Positions 1 to 7,619 of a stretch of DNA of 61,574 bases are shown here, one piece after another (position 1 is the stretch's first letter; every line of letters starts with the position of its first letter). Below the pieces are notes generated by a model that searched no databases, was not told the DNA's origin, and saw only the letters and a program-made list of their open reading frames with translations. Source of the DNA: Duganella radicis (GTDB lineage: Bacteria; Pseudomonadota; Gammaproteobacteria; Burkholderiales; Burkholderiaceae_D); contig NZ_WNKY01000036.1 in assembly GCF_009720825.1 (NCBI RefSeq), forward strand, positions 1-61,574. Direction: 5' to 3'. Both the position numbers and the translations under genes were made by a program.

Positions 1-1239
1 CACGCGGCGCGCGGCGCCCTTCAGCAGCGGCTGGCGCAGCACGGCGCGCATCAGCCGCAGCAGGGGACCGCGCAGGCCGCGTTTGGCGCCGGCGCGGGCG
101 CGCAGCAACAGGCCGCCGGCGTAGCGATAGGGGGCGGTCAGCTTCCATGAGGTGCTGTTGAACATGGCCTGCACCTGCTGGTGCATGGCGTGCGCGTGTT
201 GCAGCGCGGCCTGGGTGGCCTGGTTGGCCTCGGCGATGCGGTCGGACAGCTGGGCGATCTGCGCCTGCTGGATCGCTTCCAGCGCGGCGGCATGTTGCGC
301 CAGCCCGGCCAGGCGGCCGTCCTGTTCCGCGATGTGGCGCGTCAGCCCGGCCAGGCGGCCCTCCTGTTCGGCGGCGGCCGTGGCGGCTACGGCGGCCGCT
401 TGAGCGTGGCGCTGGTTGGCGGCGACCAGTTGTTCGGCTTGGCGGCCGGCGATGGCGTGCAGCTCGGCCAGGCGCTGGGCCGCGTCCTGCTCGTAGCGCT
501 GCGCCAGGCTGCCCAGTGTGTAGCCGTACTCGCGCGACCAGGCCGCCTCGAACGGCGCCACCACCTCGGCCGGCGCGGCTTTCTGGGCGACGATGGCGTA
601 ATCGGGGCTGACGTTCTCCAGCACGTCGATCAGGGTGGTCTGATGGCTGGCGTCATGCAACTGCGCTGGCTCCTGCAGGCGCACGGTGCGCTGGCGCGCG
701 TAGCCGGCGTACTCGGCCAGAAAGCCCAGCAGCATTGGCGGCAGCGGCTTTTCATGCGAGGGGTCGAGGTAGAAGCTGGTGGCGCCGACGCTGAGGTTTT
801 CCGGGTTCGGCGTTTCCATGATCAGCAGGCCGCCCGGTTGCAGCGCGCGCAGCGCTTCGGCGATCAGGGTTTGCAGCACCTCGAACGGCACGTGCTCGAC
901 CAGGTGGAAGGCCGACACCAGCGCCAGGCTGTTGTCGGCGCAGGCGCGCAGCGCGGCCACGGCGTCGGTCTGCTCGGCGCGCAGGCCGCGCTCGTGGCAG
1001 GCGGCCAGCATGCCGGCGTCGAGGTCGACACCGCGGGCGTCGATCTGGTGCTCGCCCAGCAGTTCCAGCCATTCGCCGCGGCCGCAGCCGAGATCCAGCG
1101 CGGCCGCCGGCCGGCCAGGCGGCGCCAGCGTGGCCAGGGCGTCGAGGAAGGGCACATAGGCGCGCAGGCGCTGCTTGATCAGCGCGCGGTCGCCGCGATA
1201 GCGGTCTTCAAAAGCCCGGTAGAAAGTGGCGACGCTCAT
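1..1239 (-). CDS. SAM-dependent methyltransferase with C-terminal coiled coil (3' end outside window)
   Basis: The reading frame runs 413 codons from an ATG at 1239 off the left edge with no stop, so the gene is partial. Residues 1-215 form a class I methyltransferase: the SAM-binding motif LDLGCGRGEW lies near residue 50, followed by GVDLD, and HLVEHVP sits at the motif IV position. About 130 Ala/Gln/Glu-rich residues follow (roughly 235-365) with heptad-like spacing, indicating a coiled coil, and then a basic segment. Methyltransferase plus coiled coil beside wzm/wzt is the architecture of chain-terminating enzymes of ABC-exported O-polysaccharides (WbdD-like); that role is an inference. 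The start overlaps the wzm stop (ATGA), so the two are probably translationally coupled. A glycosyltransferase domain could follow beyond the edge. Confidence 0.75.
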   Translation of the reverse strand, partial: MSVATFYRAFEDRYRGDRALIKQRLRAYVPFLDALATLAPPGRPAAALDLGCGRGEWLELLGEHQIDARGVDLDAGMLAACHERGLRAEQTDAVAALRACADNSLALVSAFHLVEHVPFEVLQTLIAEALRALQPGGLLIMETPNPENLSVGATSFYLDPSHEKPLPPMLLGFLAEYAGYARQRTVRLQEPAQLHDASHQTTLIDVLENVSPDYAIVAQKAAPAEVVAPFEAAWSREYGYTLGSLAQRYEQDAAQRLAELHAIAGRQAEQLVAANQRHAQAAAVAATAAAEQEGRLAGLTRHIAEQDGRLAGLAQHAAALEAIQQAQIAQLSDRIAEANQATQAALQHAHAMHQQVQAMFNSTSWKLTAPYRYAGGLLLRARAGAKRGLRGPLLRLMRAVLRQPLLKGAARRV

Positions 1240-2039
1240 CACAGTTCATCCACCATTTCGCCGGCGCGGCGGCGGAACAGGCCGAGGCCGAGCGCGCAGC
1301 AGGCCAGGCCCAGCACCGTCACCGGCAGCAGGCTGTCCCAGGCCGGCAACTGGCCGTGCACCAGGATGGTCTGGTAGGCGCCCACCACCGCCGCCATCGG
1401 ATTCCAGACCAGCGCCTCCCGCACCGCGGGCGGCAGGGCGCTCACCGGGTAGACGATGGGGGTGAACCAGAACCAGAATTGCAGCAGGATGGTGAAGAAC
1501 TGGCCGACGTCGCGGAAGAAGACGTTGAGCACGCCCAGGATCATGCCGAGGCCGATGGCGAACAGGATTTGCAGTGCCAGCACCGGCAGCACGGCCAGGA
1601 ACACCCAGCCGGGGAAATTGCCGGAAACGATGAGGAAGGCGGTGAACAAGCCGAAAATGATGCCGAAGTTGACCAGCGCGTTGAGCACCACGATGATGGG
1701 CAGGCAGATGCGCGGGAATTGCAGCTTCTTGATCAGGTTGGCGTTCTCGATGAACACCGCCTGGCTGCGGCTGGTGATCTCGGCGAACAAGCCCCAGGTC
1801 AGCACGCCGGCGCACAGGTAGATGCTGTAGGCGAACGGCGTGCCGGTGCCGGGCAGGCGGCTGCCCATGACCTGGGAGAAGATCACGGTGTAGACCACGA
1901 TCATGGCCAGCGGATTCAGGACGGTCCAGGCCGCACCCAGCAGGGCGTTGCGGTACTTGCTTTGGAATTCGCGCTTGACGCTGCCAAGCACAAAGCCGCG
2001 GTAGCGCCACACCCCGCTGATCATGGCAAGCGACATCAT
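1239..2039 (-). CDS. wzm: ABC-2 type polysaccharide export permease (Wzm)
   Basis: This 266-residue integral membrane protein has about six hydrophobic helices and the ABC-2 permease layout: an amphipathic N-terminus (VKREFQSKYRNALLGAAW), the conserved NPLAMIVVYTVIF helix, and a late FWFTPIVYP segment typical of O-antigen and teichoic acid exporters. It would form the membrane channel with the Wzt ATPase encoded at 3208-4569 and move lipid-linked polysaccharide to the periplasm. The frame stays open upstream to 2186, but the ATG at 2039 gives the usual family length; an ATG at 2024 is also possible. No clear Shine-Dalgarno is visible. The 3' end overlaps the methyltransferase start by ATGA. 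Confidence 0.85.
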   Translation of the reverse strand: MMSLAMISGVWRYRGFVLGSVKREFQSKYRNALLGAAWTVLNPLAMIVVYTVIFSQVMGSRLPGTGTPFAYSIYLCAGVLTWGLFAEITSRSQAVFIENANLIKKLQFPRICLPIIVVLNALVNFGIIFGLFTAFLIVSGNFPGWVFLAVLPVLALQILFAIGLGMILGVLNVFFRDVGQFFTILLQFWFWFTPIVYPVSALPPAVREALVWNPMAAVVGAYQTILVHGQLPAWDSLLPVTVLGLACCALGLGLFRRRAGEMVDEL

Positions 2040-2146
2040 GCGGTCAGGGCGCCGGCGGACGGCGGAAAAATCGAAGTCTTCATATGGGATAAGGAGTGGC
2101 CGGCGCAGGTTGCCATGGCCGGGATGGCACGGGCGCAAACCGGCGC

Positions 2147-2152
2147 AGTATA
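2147..2152 (-). promoter_or_regulatory. Candidate -10 element for wzm
   Basis: On the minus strand TATACT lies about 108 bases upstream of the chosen wzm start, in the 182-base gap after the propeller gene. No good -35 is visible at 17 bases, so this is a weak call. Confidence 0.3.
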
Positions 2153-2221
2153 GCATGGCGCCGCGTAATGCTTGCCATTCTGCCAAGCGTTAAAATGTTT
2201 CCAGTTGTAATGCATGCGCGC

Positions 2222-3130
2222 TCAGTCGTCGTGCGGCGGCTGCGGCGCGAAGTGCAGCGACGGCGCCGGTGGCGCCGACAGGCCCAGCGCCGCGCCCAGA
2301 CGGGTCCAGGCGCTGGCGGGCGGCGCCGCGAAGCCGGCCGGCAATTCCATCAGATCCAGCACCAGCCCCTCGCCGGCCATGTCGATGTCGTGCAGCGCTT
2401 GCCAGGCGCGGTCGTAGACGCGCACCTTGCCGACCGTGAAGTCGCGCGCCTTGCGTTCGATCAGCGCCGAGATGCCCAGGCAGCGCCGCGTGGCGTTGAA
2501 GGCGACGCCGCGCGGGAAACCGCCGGTGTGCAGTTCGAAGCCCTGGTCGCCCAGCAAGCGACTTTCGGCCGACGAGCAGGTCAGCATCTGGCCCTGCTCG
2601 CGCCACATATTGTGGCCGCAGTTGCCCAGCGCGATGCGCTGCACCTGGCGGCGCTCGGCCAGTGAGAAGGCGTACAGCTCGCTCGGGCCGCGGTTGTGCG
2701 CCAGAATCCAGATCAAGCCGTTCTCGAACATGAAGGAGTTCAGGTGGTTCTGGTCGCCCACGCCGGGGCCGCCCAACGGATACCATTCCTCCCAGCGCTG
2801 ACCATCGTAGACCGCGATCAGGTTGTCGTGCGAGGCGGTGGCGTACAGCTTGCCGTCGTGCCAGGCGATCTCGTGCAGGTCACGCAGCGGGAACGGCGCG
2901 CGCAGGCTGCCGCAGGGGCGCAGCCGGCGGTCGAACATCAGGATTTCGCCGCGTTCGTCGGCGGCGGGCACATCGGACGACACCAGGCGCCGGCGCGCCG
3001 CCACGTACAGGTGTTCGCCGTGGCGGGCGATGCCGTAGTACAGGCCGCGGCCGCCATCGAGGCGGCGCGCGTGGCCGCTGTCGGTGTCCAGCAGCAGGAA
3101 GGATTGGGAGGTGGTCAGCAGTAGATTCAT
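2222..3130 (-). CDS. Conserved hypothetical protein, probable beta-propeller
   Basis: This 302-residue protein has no signal peptide. Repeated beta-strand/turn blocks (LYYGIARHGEHLYVAAR, LHEIAWHDGKLYATASHDN, LNSFMFENGLIWILAHN) have the rhythm of a six- or seven-bladed propeller of the NHL/SMP-30 kind. It sits between wzt and wzm, which are otherwise usually adjacent, so it may belong to polysaccharide synthesis or export, but no catalytic motif is recognisable. The frame remains open far upstream inside wzt; the ATG at 3130 was chosen because it begins the coherent protein and lies just downstream of a TATAAT box. Function is not assigned. Confidence 0.7.
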   Translation of the reverse strand: MNLLLTTSQSFLLLDTDSGHARRLDGGRGLYYGIARHGEHLYVAARRRLVSSDVPAADERGEILMFDRRLRPCGSLRAPFPLRDLHEIAWHDGKLYATASHDNLIAVYDGQRWEEWYPLGGPGVGDQNHLNSFMFENGLIWILAHNRGPSELYAFSLAERRQVQRIALGNCGHNMWREQGQMLTCSSAESRLLGDQGFELHTGGFPRGVAFNATRRCLGISALIERKARDFTVGKVRVYDRAWQALHDIDMAGEGLVLDLMELPAGFAAPPASAWTRLGAALGLSAPPAPSLHFAPQPPHDD

Positions 3131-3163
3131 GCGGTTCGCGACAGGGCGGCGGCAAAACCGGCG

Positions 3164-3169
3164 ATTATA
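3164..3169 (-). promoter_or_regulatory. -10 element (TATAAT) upstream of the propeller gene
   Basis: A perfect TATAAT on the minus strand lies 34 bases before the ATG at 3130, in the gap downstream of wzt. The -35 region is not convincing. Confidence 0.45.
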
Positions 3170-3207
3170 GCGGCAAACCGGCGCGTGTCCGGTGCGCTTG
3201 CAATTTA

Positions 3208-4569
3208 TTACATTGTCGCCGCCTGACGCTGGACTTCGACGATCGGGTCGAGGTTGCAGACGCCGCTCCAGACGATGGCGTCGAGGTTGCGCAGCACGGT
3301 GAAGGCGCCGGCGTCCTGTTGGCGGGTCAGGGTCTGGCGGAAATCGCCGTCGCCGGCGCCGCCCTCGGCCACGCCGGCGGTGATGGTGTAGTCGCCCGGC
3401 GCCAGGCTGGCCTTGAACGAGAATTCGGCGCGCACCGCCTCGCCCGCGCGCACCGGGCCGATGCGCTGGCGCATGCAGTAGGTATTGGTCATGAACACCG
3501 CCTCGCCGCGGGCGTTGCGGATCTGGAAGCCGATGTGCGGATCGTCGTAGGCCTGGCCGAAGCGGGCGTCGACGCGCACGGTGGCGGCGCGGTCGCTGAT
3601 CACGGTGGCCGCCTCCTGGTCGTCCAGGTACAGGCCGACCGCCTCGATGCGGGCGCCGCCGTGCTCGAACGAGCCGATGGTGGCCGGCGCGGCGGCCGGC
3701 ACCGGCGTGGCGGCGGTCGCAGCGCTCGCGGCTTCGGTCCCCGCCTCGGCCCCGGCCTTGGTCCCGGTCTCGGTCTCGGCAGGGGGCGGCAGCGGCGGCG
3801 CGCTGGCCGCCACTGGCGCGGGCGGCGGCAGGCCGTCGCGCTGGCGCAGCACGTGAGCGTTGTAGAGGTCGATCACTTCGCGCGGCGAGCTGTCCAGCGC
3901 GATGCGGCCGGCGCTGATCAGGATCGCCCGGTTGCACAGCGAATACACCGCGTTCATGGCGTGCGACACGAACAGCAGCGTGGTGCCGGCCTGGCAATAG
4001 CCGCGGATGCGCTCATAGCATTTCTGCTGGAAGAACACGTCGCCCACCGCCAGCGCCTCGTCGATCACCAGGATGTCGGGCCGCACCGCAGTGGCCACCG
4101 CGAACGCCAGCCGCACCTGCATGCCGGACGAATACACGCGCACCGGCTGGTCGAGATAATCGCCGATGTCGGCGAAGGCCTCGATCTCGGGCATCAGCGC
4201 CGCCACTTCCTCGACGCTGAGGCCGATCAGCTGGCCGGCCATCAGCGCGTTCTGGCGGCCGCTGAAGTCGGGATGGAAGCCCATGCCCAGTTCCAGCAGC
4301 GCCGCCACCCGGCCGTGGGTGGTCACGCTGCCCAGGGTGGGCTGGGCGGTGCCGGTGATCAGTTTGAGCAGGGTGCTCTTGCCGGCGCCGTTGACGCCGA
4401 TCAGTGCCACCGATTCGCCGGCGGCGATGGTAAAGTCGATATCGCGCAGCACCCATTTGAGCCGATGGCGCACGCCAAGGAAGGGCGTGACCCATTCCAG
4501 CAAGCGCGACCAGCGGGTCGGGTACTGCTTGTAGGCCTTGCCCAGTTGCCTGACTTGAATGCTGCCCAT
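3208..4569 (-). CDS. wzt: Polysaccharide ABC transporter ATP-binding protein with C-terminal carbohydrate-binding domain (Wzt)
   Basis: The first 240 residues of this 453-residue protein are an ABC ATPase of the O-antigen export type: Walker A GVNGAGKST near residue 57, signature YSSGMQVRLAFA near 145, Walker B ILVIDEALAVGD, and a switch His in LFVSHA. A Pro/Ala/Thr/Glu-rich linker (about 250-300) leads to a beta-rich C-terminal domain (about 300-450) of the Wzt-C type, which in known systems reads the modified end of the glycan before export. This fits a chain-terminating methyltransferase nearby. The ATG at 4569 follows an extended -10 promoter. It is the first gene of the minus-strand cluster. 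Confidence 0.9.
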   Translation of the reverse strand: MGSIQVRQLGKAYKQYPTRWSRLLEWVTPFLGVRHRLKWVLRDIDFTIAAGESVALIGVNGAGKSTLLKLITGTAQPTLGSVTTHGRVAALLELGMGFHPDFSGRQNALMAGQLIGLSVEEVAALMPEIEAFADIGDYLDQPVRVYSSGMQVRLAFAVATAVRPDILVIDEALAVGDVFFQQKCYERIRGYCQAGTTLLFVSHAMNAVYSLCNRAILISAGRIALDSSPREVIDLYNAHVLRQRDGLPPPAPVAASAPPLPPPAETETGTKAGAEAGTEAASAATAATPVPAAAPATIGSFEHGGARIEAVGLYLDDQEAATVISDRAATVRVDARFGQAYDDPHIGFQIRNARGEAVFMTNTYCMRQRIGPVRAGEAVRAEFSFKASLAPGDYTITAGVAEGGAGDGDFRQTLTRQQDAGAFTVLRNLDAIVWSGVCNLDPIVEVQRQAATM

Positions 4570-4602
4570 GTTCCCATCCGTGCAAAAGAAAAATCGCGGC
4601 GG

Positions 4603-4611
4603 ATTATAGCA
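4603..4611 (-). promoter_or_regulatory. Extended -10 promoter of wzt
   Basis: On the minus strand TGC-TATAAT (TATAAT at 4608 to 4603) lies about 35 bases upstream of the wzt ATG. The TGn extension may compensate for the poor -35. It is back to back with the promoter for the hypothetical/cysC pair. Confidence 0.5.
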
Positions 4612-4630
4612 CCGGCCCGCGCCGGGTCGC

Positions 4631-4659
4631 TTGCCTGTCCCCGGTGCGCGCTGTATGAT
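4631..4659 (+). promoter_or_regulatory. Sigma70-type promoter for the 4696 gene and cysC
   Basis: TTGCCT (4631-4636) and TATGAT (4654-4659) are separated by exactly 17 bases, and the start codon lies 37 bases downstream. Spacing and both hexamers fit the housekeeping consensus. Confidence 0.55.
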
Positions 4660-4695
4660 CCGCCCAGCCGAGCCGAGGATGTTTTAAGGATAATG

Positions 4696-4962
4696 ATGGA
4701 AAAAGTACAAGTGTATTTGCGCTTCAATACGCGCAACGATAACGACAATCCGTTGCCGTGGCGCGTGCTGCTGGCCGCCGGCAGCAAGGAGGGCGTGCTG
4801 CAATACAGCCAGGCCTACGCCGCCGAGGTGCGCTTCGACAGTCCGGTGGTCACCTCGGCCGACGAGATCGAACCCGGCGTGGTCAAGTGGCATATCAAGT
4901 CGCACGGCTATATCAGCTGGCAGGGCGACGTGTGCCTGGTGTCCGACCAGCCGCCGGCCTGA
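4696..4962 (+). CDS. Small conserved hypothetical protein
   Basis: This predicted 88-residue soluble protein has no signal peptide or membrane segment. Its alternating pattern (VQVYLRF, WRVLLAAG, AEVRFDSPVV, VKWHIKSHGYISWQGDVCLV) suggests a small beta-sandwich. An AAGGA at 4686-4690 has better spacing to the ATG at 4696 than to the one at 4693, so 4696 was chosen. It ends one base before the cysC ATG, so the two are almost certainly co-transcribed. I do not recognise the family. Confidence 0.65.
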   Translation: MEKVQVYLRFNTRNDNDNPLPWRVLLAAGSKEGVLQYSQAYAAEVRFDSPVVTSADEIEPGVVKWHIKSHGYISWQGDVCLVSDQPPA

Positions 4963-4963
4963 G

Positions 4964-5563
4964 ATGAGTACCAACGTCGTCTGGCAGGAGCTCAAGATCG
5001 ATGGCGCCAGCCGCGCGCTGCGCCTGCGCCAGCAACCCTGCCTGCTGTGGTTCACCGGTCTCAGCGGCTCGGGCAAGACCACCATCGCCGGCCTGGTCGA
5101 GCAAGCCCTGGCCGAGCGCGGCCTGCACACCTATCTGCTGGACGGCGACAATGTGCGGCACGGGCTGTGCCGCGACCTCGGCTTCAGTGCCGCCGACCGG
5201 GTGGAAAACATCCGCCGCGTGGGCGAGGTCGGCCGGCTGATGACCGACGCCGGCCTGATCGTGCTGAGCGCCTTCATTTCGCCGTTCCGCTCCGACCGCG
5301 CCATGGTGCGCCAGTTGCTGCCGGCGGGGCAGTTCATTGAAATCTTCATGGACACGCCGCTGCAGGAGTGCGAGCGGCGCGATCCCAAGGGCTTGTACAA
5401 GAAGGCGCGCGCCGGCCAGATCCGGCATTTCACCGGACTCGACTCGCCGTACGAGGCGCCGGAGGCGCCCGAGGTGCGGCTCGACACCGTCCACCACAGC
5501 CCGGCGCAGTGCGCCGCCCAGGTGCTGGCCTTCCTGGCGGAACGGCAACTGCTGCCGTCCTGA
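4964..5563 (+). CDS. cysC: Adenylyl-sulfate kinase (APS kinase)
   Basis: The enzyme phosphorylates APS with ATP to give PAPS, the sulfonate donor for reduction or sulfotransferases. The 199 residues match the family length: P-loop GLSGSGKTT near residue 32, then the APS-binding stretch DGDNVRHGLCRDLGFS, NIRRVGEVG, the conserved SAFISPFRSDR, and the lid segment DPKGLYKKARAG with FTGLDSPYEAPE. It is not accompanied by cysD, cysN or cysH here. Its neighbours are polysaccharide export genes, so PAPS could feed glycan sulfation; that is speculative. It converges with the CRP-family gene, with only seven bases between the stops. Confidence 0.93.
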   Translation: MSTNVVWQELKIDGASRALRLRQQPCLLWFTGLSGSGKTTIAGLVEQALAERGLHTYLLDGDNVRHGLCRDLGFSAADRVENIRRVGEVGRLMTDAGLIVLSAFISPFRSDRAMVRQLLPAGQFIEIFMDTPLQECERRDPKGLYKKARAGQIRHFTGLDSPYEAPEAPEVRLDTVHHSPAQCAAQVLAFLAERQLLPS

Positions 5564-5570
5564 GGCCGCC

Positions 5571-6368
5571 TCAGCCCTGCGCCAGCTTTTGCAGCGCCGC
5601 CGAATCGATGATGATCAGGCGGTGCGAGCCTTTCTTGATGATGCCCTGCTGGGCCAGCGCCAGCAGGGTGCGCGTCACCGTCTCGCGGCTGGTGTTGATC
5701 ATATTGGCGATGTCCTGGTGGGTGGGCAGGTTTTCCACCACCTCCAGCTCTTCCCCCGGTTTTTTTTCCTTGAGCAATTCAAGGAAGGTGTAGATGCGCT
5801 TGGCGGTGTTGTGAATGCTGAGCAGTGCGCGGAATTCGGAGTCGCGCTGCACTTTCTCGGCCAGGAAGCGCAGCATTTGGTTGGCCACCGACGGCGAGTG
5901 CGAGAACAGGTGCAGGGCGGTGGCGCGCGGCAGCAACGCCACCAGCACCGGCGTCAGCGCCACCACCGAGGCCGAGCGCATGGATCCGTTGATGACGGCG
6001 ATCTCGCCGAAGAAGTCGCCTGGCGCCAGCATGCGCAGGCCGATCGCGCGGCCATCCTCGGTGACGTCGATCACTTGCAGCTGGCCGCTCAGCAGGAACA
6101 ACAGGCTGTCGCCGGCGGCGCCCTTCTGCAGCACTACGTCGCGCTTGTTGTACTGGCGGATGCGGATGTCGGCCTGCAAGCGAAGGATTTCCTCATCGCT
6201 CAGATCGGCCAGCAGTGGAATCTTCCGCAGATGGATCTGTATCTTGACGGGCTGATTCGGATCGGCAGCGGTGCCTGGCGGCGCCAGGTCGCCGCCGGCG
6301 GCCGATGGCGTTGGCGCGGCGCCGGCCGCTGCCGCAGGCTCGGCGGGTGTCGGATTACGGTTCGTCAT
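5571..6368 (-). CDS. CRP/FNR-family cAMP-responsive transcription regulator
   Basis: This 265-residue protein has an unusual Pro/Ala-rich extension (about 1-40), then a cyclic-nucleotide-binding domain (about 48-165) and a winged helix (about 185-262). The phosphate-binding cassette carries FGEIAV and MRSAS; the Glu and the RSA triplet are the residues that hold cAMP in E. coli CRP. The recognition helix TSRETVTRTL keeps the Arg-Glu...Arg set that reads TGTGA in CRP. No FNR-type Cys cluster is seen. It starts nine bases after the Slam-like gene, as the last gene of an operon led by an adenylate cyclase. Three TGTGA-N6-TCACA sites lie at 9605, 11341 and 15110. It is probably a dedicated cAMP receptor rather than the cell's global CRP. 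Confidence 0.88.
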   Translation of the reverse strand: MTNRNPTPAEPAAAAGAAPTPSAAGGDLAPPGTAADPNQPVKIQIHLRKIPLLADLSDEEILRLQADIRIRQYNKRDVVLQKGAAGDSLLFLLSGQLQVIDVTEDGRAIGLRMLAPGDFFGEIAVINGSMRSASVVALTPVLVALLPRATALHLFSHSPSVANQMLRFLAEKVQRDSEFRALLSIHNTAKRIYTFLELLKEKKPGEELEVVENLPTHQDIANMINTSRETVTRTLLALAQQGIIKKGSHRLIIIDSAALQKLAQG

Positions 6369-6377
6369 GCAGCTTTC

Positions 6378-7619
6378 TCAATAATTATCCCAGCGCCAGG
6401 TCAGCTGGACGGTGCGGCTATTATATTGAAACAGCGAGATATTCTCCCGGTTGTCCACCTTGCGCCACTCCAGTTGCAGACTCTGGCGGGCGCCCAGCTC
6501 CAGCGTGAGGCCGGCGTTGAACTGGCGCGTGTCCTGGTGACGCACCAGATCGATCACCCCCGGCGAATACACCTCGCTGCCGCGCCACACCTGACGCGTC
6601 CAGCCGGCTTGCGCGGTGTAGTTGTCGCCAACCAGGCTGTACAGCAGGACATTGCCATACCAGCCGTCGCGGTTGCCGCCGAGGCGGCCGGTCTGGCCAT
6701 GGTCCGACAACACGCCCACGCCGCCCAGCGCCTGGAACGGGCCGCGGCGCCAGCTCAGCGAATTGCCCAGCTCGACGGTGTTGCTGTCGTAGCGGGCCCG
6801 GGTCGGATAGGTGACATGGCTCAGCCCGGCGGTGAGCGACCAATCCAGTTGCTCGGACAGACGCCACGGCGGCGTCGCCCGCAGTTGCAGCTGGGCCTGG
6901 CGCTGGTAATAATGGTTGTCCAGCTGTAGCGCGCTGAGGGCGGCCGTGGCGCGCCCGCGCCAGTCGCCCAATTGCCATTGCTGCTCCAGCCCCAGCAGCA
7001 AGGAGCGGGTGTCCTGTTCACGCACGTCGTCGTGCCGGCGCATGCGCAACTGCACAAACCCCAGCAGCCCCCGGTCGTTCAGGTTGCGGCTGTAGTCGCC
7101 CGACAGCAGGGTGTAGCGGTCCGGCCGTGGCAGGTATTCCGGGGTCAGCTCCCATTCGATGGTGTTGCTGCCGCTGCCGGTGCTGAAGAAGGCGTTGCTG
7201 GCGCCCTGGTTGACGTTGGTGTCGTAGCCACGCGCCAGCGAAAACGCCATGCGCTCGCGCCGGTCCTTGACCGGCAGGCAGCCGCGCTTGCGGTAGCCGG
7301 CGATCACCTCGACGATACCGTCCGGTGGCTGGAAGCGGCGCACGATTTCGTCGAACAGGCGTTCGGCCTCGGCCGCATGGCCCAGCTCGCACTGGCTGAT
7401 GGCCAGGTCCAGCCAGGCGCCGGCATGCTGCGGTTCCCGCTCCAGAAAGCGCATCAACAGGTCGGTGGCCAGTTCCGCGCGGCCGTCGGCCAGCGCCCGC
7501 ATCGCCTCCAGGTACAGCTCGTCCTGCGGCGCCGGCGGCGGCGCCTCGGCGTCGGTGGCGGCGGCCGTCAGCGGGCCGAGCGCCAGCAGCAGCGCCACGA
7601 TCAGGCGGCGCGCCGTCAT
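6378..7619 (-). CDS. TPR plus outer-membrane beta-barrel protein, Slam-like (DUF560-type) translocon candidate
   Basis: This 413-residue protein has a Sec signal peptide (first ~21 residues, ending AAATDA), then about two TPR-like helical pairs (about 32-105: AMRALADGRAELATDLLMRFLEREP..., LDLAISQCELGHAAEAERLFDEIV), then about 290 residues of alternating amphipathic strands. The last residues, TVQLTWRWDNY, make an aromatic-ended terminal strand as in barrels. The barrel begins with SLARGYDTNVNQG, close to the GYD-NVN signature I associate with surface lipoprotein assembly modifiers. The ATG at 7619 overlaps the cyclase stop (ATGA). It probably exports or anchors a partner; the FecR protein at 9669 is the obvious candidate. 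A generic TPR porin is the alternative. Confidence 0.7.
   Translation of the reverse strand: MTARRLIVALLLALGPLTAAATDAEAPPPAPQDELYLEAMRALADGRAELATDLLMRFLEREPQHAGAWLDLAISQCELGHAAEAERLFDEIVRRFQPPDGIVEVIAGYRKRGCLPVKDRRERMAFSLARGYDTNVNQGASNAFFSTGSGSNTIEWELTPEYLPRPDRYTLLSGDYSRNLNDRGLLGFVQLRMRRHDDVREQDTRSLLLGLEQQWQLGDWRGRATAALSALQLDNHYYQRQAQLQLRATPPWRLSEQLDWSLTAGLSHVTYPTRARYDSNTVELGNSLSWRRGPFQALGGVGVLSDHGQTGRLGGNRDGWYGNVLLYSLVGDNYTAQAGWTRQVWRGSEVYSPGVIDLVRHQDTRQFNAGLTLELGARQSLQLEWRKVDNRENISLFQYNSRTVQLTWRWDNY

Noticed and set aside
2040..2100. Short leader peptide before wzm (ATG at about 2082, 15 codons, stop overlapping the wzm ATG)
   Set aside because: No Shine-Dalgarno and no sign of attenuation structure; overlap can occur by chance.
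3319..4962. Long plus-strand ORF running through wzt into the 4696 gene
   Set aside because: Only the last ~89 codons are protein-like and have a promoter and Shine-Dalgarno. The rest is the antisense shadow of wzt.
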